A stretch of 64,000 nt of DNA, from the NCBI GenBank assembly GCA_003255065.1, contig QAOA01000143.1:248001-312000 (forward strand). Reading direction: 5' to 3'. The stretch is from Cercis canadensis. Taxonomy: Eukaryota > Streptophyta > Magnoliopsida > Fabales > Fabaceae. This document shows positions 57,925 to 64,000 of the stretch, piece after piece; the stretch's first letter is position 1; each line of letters starts with the position of its first letter. The notes beneath the pieces were generated by a model, which saw only the letters and a program-made list of their open reading frames with translations, made no database searches and was not told the DNA's origin. The translations under genes and the position numbers were made by a program.

Positions 57925-59380
57925 CTTCTCATCCATCGATCATCCAAACACCATTTAACGATAATTTCAATTGCGTGTTTTTCAAGTGCAACCATCCATC
58001 TGGAGACCAAATTGTAACTCTCATTTCAATCACCATACACTGTAGCGATGACTTTTTCATTTGTAAGCCACATTTTCCTGTATAATATTTGATAGGAGAA
58101 TGTACTATATATGCGCTCATGTATTAGCTTTATCGGCACATCGACATTCTCTTAAATCATCTCAATAATAATTGTTGCAATCACCTTAATATCTAATTTG
58201 TTGTGATCTTGTGTTAATGTTGTATTTGTGTAACTATGAGATCCATTGTACGTTATTATCTCTCAAATTTTGCTCTTCGTTCGCAAGTAAGCATGAACTC
58301 TTCAATTGCATCAATCAACATTGTTTGAACATATCAAACTTAATTTGTTGGATTTGGATTCCTTCACATGAAAAATATAGTGTCCATGAAGGAAATATTG
58401 CTTGATAACTAATTGAAGATCTTCTTTGTTTTCGAACTGTTACCTGATTTGTAGCTCATCACCTATCTGCCATTGGTTGCTCTCACTTATTTGTTCAGCA
58501 TCCTCAACTATCTACATTGCCTCCCAATTGACGTATGCATAGTGCGGGGGAGGCACCGCTTGGATGGGTGCAACGTGTTATACCTTAGCAGATATTAGTT
58601 CCTAGCCTAACATGTCCACATTAAAATCTACCAAGTCTTCCTCTTCCTCATCACTGTTGGATTCTCCCTTGCCTGGGCTGTAATCACGTTCCTCATTATC
58701 ACTACTATCAATTAGAGAGTCAATAAGAGAATTAACGTGACTTATATTCTCTTGGACGCCTCCACGTTGGCTACATCCTACTTCATTAATGTCACTACTG
58801 CGAACATTTGAACTTAGCTACGGGTCACTACCTTCATACTCATAGCTTCCTTCTGACATATGCGTTTGACTAGAAGTAGTCAAACCATATTAAAATTCAT
58901 GTGAACTAAGATCTAGTTGATAACAAGGCTCGACTTCTATCCCTAGTTGACTGTATGGAGGATAAGAACAAGTGAATGAACTTGGGCCAATTTCTTCAAC
59001 TGCTTCAGGTTGGCCTCCATCTCCATCAATATCCATAATTTTAGTCTCCACAAATATCTCAATTGGGCCTAAACTTGGATGTTGAGCATTACTCTCAAAC
59101 ATCATCTCAACATCTCCATCACACCCCAATTCAAATAATTGATAAAATAATAGATTAATTGATATAGGAAATTTATAAGTTATCTTTTCAACCACTTTAT
59201 TTGCTTGAAGTTTCATTTTACTGTAGATATATAATTTTAGTCTATCTAGTCCATATTTCATCTTCAAGTTCAAATTATGGATTGTCTGCCCCTCACACAT
59301 CACGCCTTGAGATCCATTGTACATTTGACCATTATGATTTATTAATATATACATCTTCTTCCTAAATTGTTTTTTCAAAC
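57925..59380 (-). pseudogene. Second MULE transposase relic, N-terminal half
   Basis: The first 162 codons (58890-59378) have the MuDR N-terminal PB1-like region: LKMKYGLDRLKLYIYSKMKL, VVEKITYKFPISINLLFYQL and GDVEMMFESNAQH. An acidic linker follows (58620-58760), then the DNA-binding region (FENKEDLQLVIKQYFL, KLSLICSNN) and SHSYTNTTLTQDHNKLDIKV. The text continues IYSTFSYQILYRKMWLTNEK, GDWNESYNLVSRWMVALE: the segment just before the catalytic domain. About eight stops interrupt it. The catalytic domain is not seen; PMD sequence on the other strand lies where it should be. Different family from 52430-54613. Confidence 0.82.
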
Positions 59381-59827
59381 ACTATTAGTATATAAACATT
59401 ATCACATTTCTATAATAATTTCTTTTATATTAAGTACTAATTATTTTTCCATCAATACTCATACATAATTATCACATCTAAGCATGGGCCAAAATTTATG
59501 GAAATTATTTATAAATTACTATAATTATCAATAAATAAATAGATAGTTAATATAAAAAATTAAACATGGGCTAAAATCTAATAACACATTTATTTTTAAC
59601 AATATTCTAAAATAAAATATGTATTACATTACTATACATAATCTAATACAAAATAATTAAATAAACGTACCTTTAAAAGCTTAAAGCTACAACAAACTTG
59701 TACAACACCTTCAACATTCGCAAACTTGCAGAGCACTTCCAAGCTTTGCAATGTAACTCTTTCACACTCACAATTCATTCACGAAAAGTAACACTTCGAA
59801 GCTTTGCAATGCAATTGAATTCGCTCA

Positions 59828-59848
59828 TGATGAAGTATTTATAGAGGC
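59828..59848 (-). promoter_or_regulatory. Possible TATA box for the second MULE
   Basis: The minus strand reads TATAAATACTTCATC, about 450 bases upstream of the first methionine of the MULE N-terminal region, with leader sequence containing repeated GAAGCTTTGCAATG-like phrases. Position and motif only. Confidence 0.35.
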
Positions 59849-59867
59849 GTTCATTCTATATTGCAAT

Positions 59868-60120
59868 TAGCGTAAGTTAAAAAACTTACGCTACTTTAAA
59901 AAAGTCTACAGTGACAACGTCTTTTAACAATGATCACATTGTAACAAATTCAAAATGAAAACGCTATAGCAATGTACCATATGCAACATTAATAGTTTGA
60001 AAACGCTATTACCTTATCGGAGTTTTTACCTTGTGAAGAGTTATTTGGAGCATGGGTGCACAGTGAAAACGCTATAAAGGGTAAACTATTTTCCATTTTA
60101 AAACGATGAACCTCCTTTAG
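59868..60120. repeat. Cluster of short AACGCTAT-type motifs
   Basis: An 11-bp inverted repeat tagcgtaagtt/aacttacgcta with a 4-base loop lies at 59872-59897. Copies of aaaacgctat occur near 59960, 60001 and 60067, and tagcgtaaag near 60118. The same motif continues in the tandem repeat downstream. Its spacing is irregular. Confidence 0.5.
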
Positions 60121-60149
60121 CGTAAAGGTGAACACGTTGTAGGAGGTAT

Positions 60150-60313
60150 AACGTTTTCAATTGAAAAACTCTCTACCTTCTATAGTGTTTTCACTTTTCC
60201 AAAAACCATGCATCATAAGCCTTCCAACAACATTTTCAATTGAAAAACACAATACCTCCTATAGCGTTTTCACTTTTTTGAAAAGCATGTATCAGAAGCC
60301 TTCCAACAGTGCA
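60150..60313. repeat. Two tandem copies of an 82-bp unit
   Basis: Each unit runs from attttcaattgaaaaac through ctatag(c/t)gttttcactttt and ends (c/t)agaagccttccaac or catcataagccttccaac. The copies differ at several positions. Each contains the palindromes ttttcaattgaaaa and a CTATAGCGTTTT-type motif. No ORF is credible. Confidence 0.75.
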
Positions 60314-61440
60314 CACGATGTACCTTGTGTGTCCCTTATACTGTGTACCTTATATACACGTTGTATCTAGGAATAACATGTTCTCTCTCCTATATGAAAA
60401 ATATTAAAATAATTAAAATTGTCCTATTTACGTAAATAGTTTGGAAAGTGCCAATTTCACGTAATTAGTTTACAAAATAGTATTATTCAAGTCAAATTTC
60501 CCTAAGCTCTCTTGTAACATTTTAAAATTTTGGAGATAAAATACAATTGACTCTAAGTTAAAGGAGATAAATTAAATTATTTTCTATAAAAATACCCACA
60601 TTTTAAATAAACTGCAACATTTAAAGTTTTTTTTTTTTTTTTTAAAAAGAAAAAAACATTTGACACGTGGAGTGAAAGCTATCAACCTTAACTAAGAACA
60701 AAGCAAAGATGATGGATGTGGACTATTATCATGAATTGCTTAAGATTTTTGATTGGAAAGTATTTAACATGGAACAATTACAGCTAATTGTGATTTATTC
60801 AGCGGGTAAGAATTAAAGCATTTTGTTTAGAACATTTTTGAATCCCATTGCTAACAATATCTTTTTAGTGAGCAATCAGTAAATACCAATGTAAGTCTTT
60901 TCTAAGGCTTGTGACATGTCTTAGCCTAGAAATATCGTAGTTTTCCCTCACCTTAAACTTTCATGTGAACAAAGAAAAAAAAAATGGAACAATTACATTG
61001 TTTGCTAAATATACAAGGTGATTGTCATTGATCTTATGAATAACCCAGTAAAAGTTTCCTTTAACTGGTGTGAGTTCATATATATATTAGGACTTCAATT
61101 ATAAAGTTTGTAATGATAGACTGAGCCTATATATGTGATGTATATACACCTAAATTCTTATATGGCATCAAATGTTTGGGTCTTCCAAATCACGCGTTAA
61201 AATTAAATCACTAATTGATTCTTAAGTTTACATTTTGTTCAACATTTATATGTTTTAACAATTTAGCCTATATTTTATTTTGTTATGTTTGATTTAGTTT
61301 CAATCATTTTTTTTTTAAATAATTATGTATATGAAAAAGTTTCACATTTTTATATTAAAATTGAATTGATTTCTTATTGTAATAAATGCAGTCATGTTAG
61401 CGAATCGCATGGGAATATAGATTAGTATAATATAAATAGT
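60314..61440. other. AT-rich stretch without features
   Basis: Contains a T/A homopolymer run near 60627-60655 and nothing else I can support. Confidence 0.4.
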
Positions 61441-61449
61441 CATAAATAA

Positions 61450-61999
61450 GGCTAATTGATTGAATTTTTTTTTTGCCAAAGTATTTACAGAAATGGAGTA
61501 TTGTGCAAACGTATTACATAAATATGACACTTTTGATTAATTTATTTATGGGCATGCAAACAAAGAGAAATACGCTACATTAAAAATAACGGATATATTG
61601 AAGTCATGTTACATTAATGTAGCAAGATAATCAGTTAATTTCAGCTTTTTAGCTTTTCATTTACGAGGTGTCAAATTACTTTGAAAAGTAGTTTAACTCC
61701 AAATAACACACTATTTTAAAGTAGCATGACAACGAGAAACACATTATTTTGCGAACAGCTTGACAAGGAGAAAAACTCTATCTCGATGTAGCGTGTTTGT
61801 TTTGGAATTAAAATGTAGTGTCTCGCAACATTAATGTAGTATGACTCTAATAAAACTGCTATTTCCAATGTAACGTGTCTCTCTTTGTCCACATACCTTG
61901 AATAAATTAATCAAAAGTGCCACATTTCTGTAACAAATTTGCACATGGTATACTTTCCATAAATACTTTGTCAATTTATATTTTTTCAGTCAATTAGCC
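61450..61999. mobile_element. Non-autonomous Mutator-like element, family 2 (550 bp)
   Basis: It begins ggctaattgattg and ends cagtcaattagcc, with imperfect terminal inverted repeats of about 130 bp (for example gacacttttgattaatttat against ataaattaatcaaaagtgcc). Flanking 9-mers cataaataa at 61441-61449 and 62000-62008 are identical. The combination fits Mutator-like elements. The centre contains further small inverted motifs (tgtagcgtg, cgctacatt). No coding sequence. Its ends differ from those at 12710 and 26699, so it is a separate family. Confidence 0.87.
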
Positions 62000-62008
62000 C
62001 ATAAATAA

Positions 62009-63460
62009 AAATATAAAAAGAGTTTTGAACTTTTTTTCAATATATATATATATAAAAAAAAATGGTTGACTCAAATTTTATATTGACTACAGGGGATGGA
62101 AAATTTACAGAAAACTGCAAAGATAAGAGAGCTGTGATGGTGAGAGCTGAGAACCCACTATAAACTTGTGTTAACCTGTTTCTGGAATGTCCTCCTAATA
62201 AGTAATAACCAATAACTTACATGTTAAGCATTTGATGTAAATGGTATAATTATTGCATTCTTTAGATTAGACAATCTTATATTAATCAAAGATCTTATGA
62301 TCTATAAACAAGACACCTTGGTCATTTGTCTCATTTACTTGGTCATCAGAAACTAGTGACATTTTTGAGACTTCTGTGAGAAACAACAAGAATTATTTTA
62401 TCTAAAACAAATTGTTTTTTTTTACAATACAAAGCAATATCTATGTTTGGTTATTGCTACACCTTGTGATTACACGTAGCGAATCTTCTGAATGGCACAT
62501 GAATCTGCATACATAGAATATTCGTGGGTCAATCATGGTCATTAGTCAGTACCATTATTAATTTATTTCTTTAAAATTCTCTTCTAACTTAATTGATTAG
62601 GACTAATAGAGATTGATTTAATTAATAAAAATTGAAATATTTGATTAATAAGATTTAAGTTTGAATCTCACTGTTAATAATTTTTTAATAAATAATTTAA
62701 AAATACCATCATAAATTTTTGTTGAGGCCTTTGTATTAGAGATAATCACACTATAGCTAAGGAGACGAATCAGGCAATCAAGAAGAACGAAAATCATGAG
62801 CATGTAATAATCTCTCCCAAATCAGCAATCATAAACAGGCACCAATCAAGAAATTATAGGAGAAATCATGTTCCTATAATTATAATTTTTTTTAGGGATT
62901 TCCTGTAATTATAATTGTTGTCTCATCTCTTCTATATATAAGTGCAAAGAGGGGCGGAGGGTGACAATTTTAATTGGGGGCTAAACTAAAGAACTTTAAT
63001 AATTTTTGAAAATTTTAAAGAGTTTTAATTTTTTTTTTTGGGGCTACTCAACCTCTAAACCCTCCATCCTACAAAACACCATAGAATTTTGTTAATAACA
63101 TAATTTTTTATCACAAATATTTATTTTTTTTATTATAGTTTAATTCTAAAAAATAATATTTGCGTTCTTAAAAAATTTAATATTTAACAAAATAGTCATT
63201 GAAAATACACTAACTACAAAATAATTTTCGAAAGAACTGATATGCGTAACAAAATAATCCAATATTTATTAAATTTTAAATTTTTTAAAAAGTATTTTGT
63301 TATGCATATCAATTTTTTTAAAATTATTTTATAATTAGTGTTCTTTTAAAAATTATTTTATTAAGTCTTAGATTTTTAAAGAACACAAATATAACTTTAC
63401 TTGTAAAATAATCTCTTCTCCCCTTAAATTATTAAAAAAAACACTTAATTGACTACGTTG
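62009..63460. other. AT-rich intergenic stretch
   Basis: No gene is supported. A segment near 62950-63070 (ggggcggagggtgac ... ggggctactcaacctc) has the look of the end of a plant DNA transposon, but no matching end was found. Confidence 0.4.
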
Positions 63461-64000
63461 AAACTTCAGCCAAAGAAGCTGTCGCTGTTCCATGCTTCCT
63501 CTGAAATGCGAGGGCCACCCCATCCGCAATTTCCCCATTAGTTTTCAGTTTCATTGTTATCATAATATATTTTAGCACTACTTTTTTTTCCCCCCTTATT
63601 AAATAAAGCTAATATTCAATATCAGGAACTTTTTGGCATTCCTTTTAAAAAGCAATATTAAAAACCGTCTTTTCATTAATCTGGCTCTCACAAAATTCTA
63701 ATGAATGAAAGAGCCGCCATCATAAAAATGCCATCTTTTTACACCTTGCTCGATTTTATTGGGTTACGTAAACAATGCCTGTTAAGCTTCAGAGTTCAGA
63801 CAGGGAGGAAGGTGCTTGTCAAAAACAGCAACCATCTCCAACCCTTTAATTTCCCAATTAGAAGTTTCAATCTCTTCATTTTCTCCCTTAATTTTCTCTG
63901 AGTTGAAGCACTATCGTCATAGTCTGCTTGAAGGTAGTCTTTCTTGGTACCTTCCATTTTCTCTGCTTAGGTTTGGTGTTTCAAGTGGTTCTCGTGCACA
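63461..64000 (+). other. Possible gene start running off the right edge
   Basis: Base composition becomes less AT-biased, with pyrimidine-rich leader-like sequence (cttccattttctctgcttag at 63951-63970). A 66-codon frame at 63701-63901 has no recognisable features. It may be the 5' untranslated region of a gene beyond the window. Confidence 0.25.

Noticed and set aside
60150..60313. CRISPR-like array
   Set aside because: Only two long tandem units without short unique spacers, in a plant nuclear context.
62950..63075. hAT-like transposon end (ggggcggagg...)
   Set aside because: No matching opposite end or target duplication could be found.

Overview
This is nuclear DNA of a flowering plant, most likely a eudicot. 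It is AT-rich, its genes are split by GT-AG introns, and transposons dominate: Athila-like Ty3/gypsy and Sirevirus-like Ty1/copia retrotransposons, a LINE, hAT and Mutator-like (MULE) transposases, a Tourist-like MITE and SINE-like tRNA heads. The only host gene family clearly present is RHD3/SEY1 (ROOT HAIR DEFECTIVE 3, the plant atlastin-type GTPase that fuses and shapes ER tubules). It occurs as a broken tandem array on the + strand. Two exons of a SAPS-domain (protein phosphatase 6 regulatory subunit) gene are also present as a stray fragment.

Layout. 1-15082: minus-strand Athila-like gypsy element, with a solo LTR inside its integrase and a small MULE in its leader. 15083-21377: minus-strand Sirevirus-like copia element; its 5' LTR ends inside an RHD3-like exon. 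21378-29942: C-terminal half of an RHD3-like gene (equivalent to exons 9-19). 27747-31229 and 31672-35192: a near-identical 3.5 kb repeat on either side of a 442-base gap. 36262-37168: an unrecognised coiled-coil ORF pair, probably transposon-derived. 37433-40490: a decayed further RHD3-like copy carrying a LINE and a MITE. 41110-43170: copia fragments. 43782-47533: N-terminal half of an RHD3-like gene, with the GTPase domain intact over 11 exons before it is truncated. 47829-48104: SAPS exons. 48652-50870: hAT transposase relic. 52430-54915: MULE transposase. 57545-57915: plant mobile domain fragment. 57925-59380: a second MULE relic. 61450-61999: a 550 bp non-autonomous MULE. The remainder to 64000 holds nothing I can recognise.

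No RHD3-like copy here is complete. The GTPase half and the helical half lie in different copies in the 'wrong' order, and the C-terminal membrane hairpin is not seen at all. Insertions, unequal exchange and retrotransposon nesting explain most of the structure.

The assembly needs caution. Four of the N sites (7129, 31230-31671, 48888, 51850) sit exactly between two copies of the same sequence, and a fifth (54839) shows the same in miniature. This looks like unmerged overlapping contig ends or alternative haplotypes placed end to end. The apparent tandem duplications of 4.7 kb, 3.5 kb, 236 bp and 136 bp may therefore be artefacts. I found no convincing novel biological system. The most notable items are the nested insertion history, the intact but truncated RHD3-like GTPase half with a GC-AG intron, the stray SAPS exons, and the sharply bounded non-autonomous MULEs.
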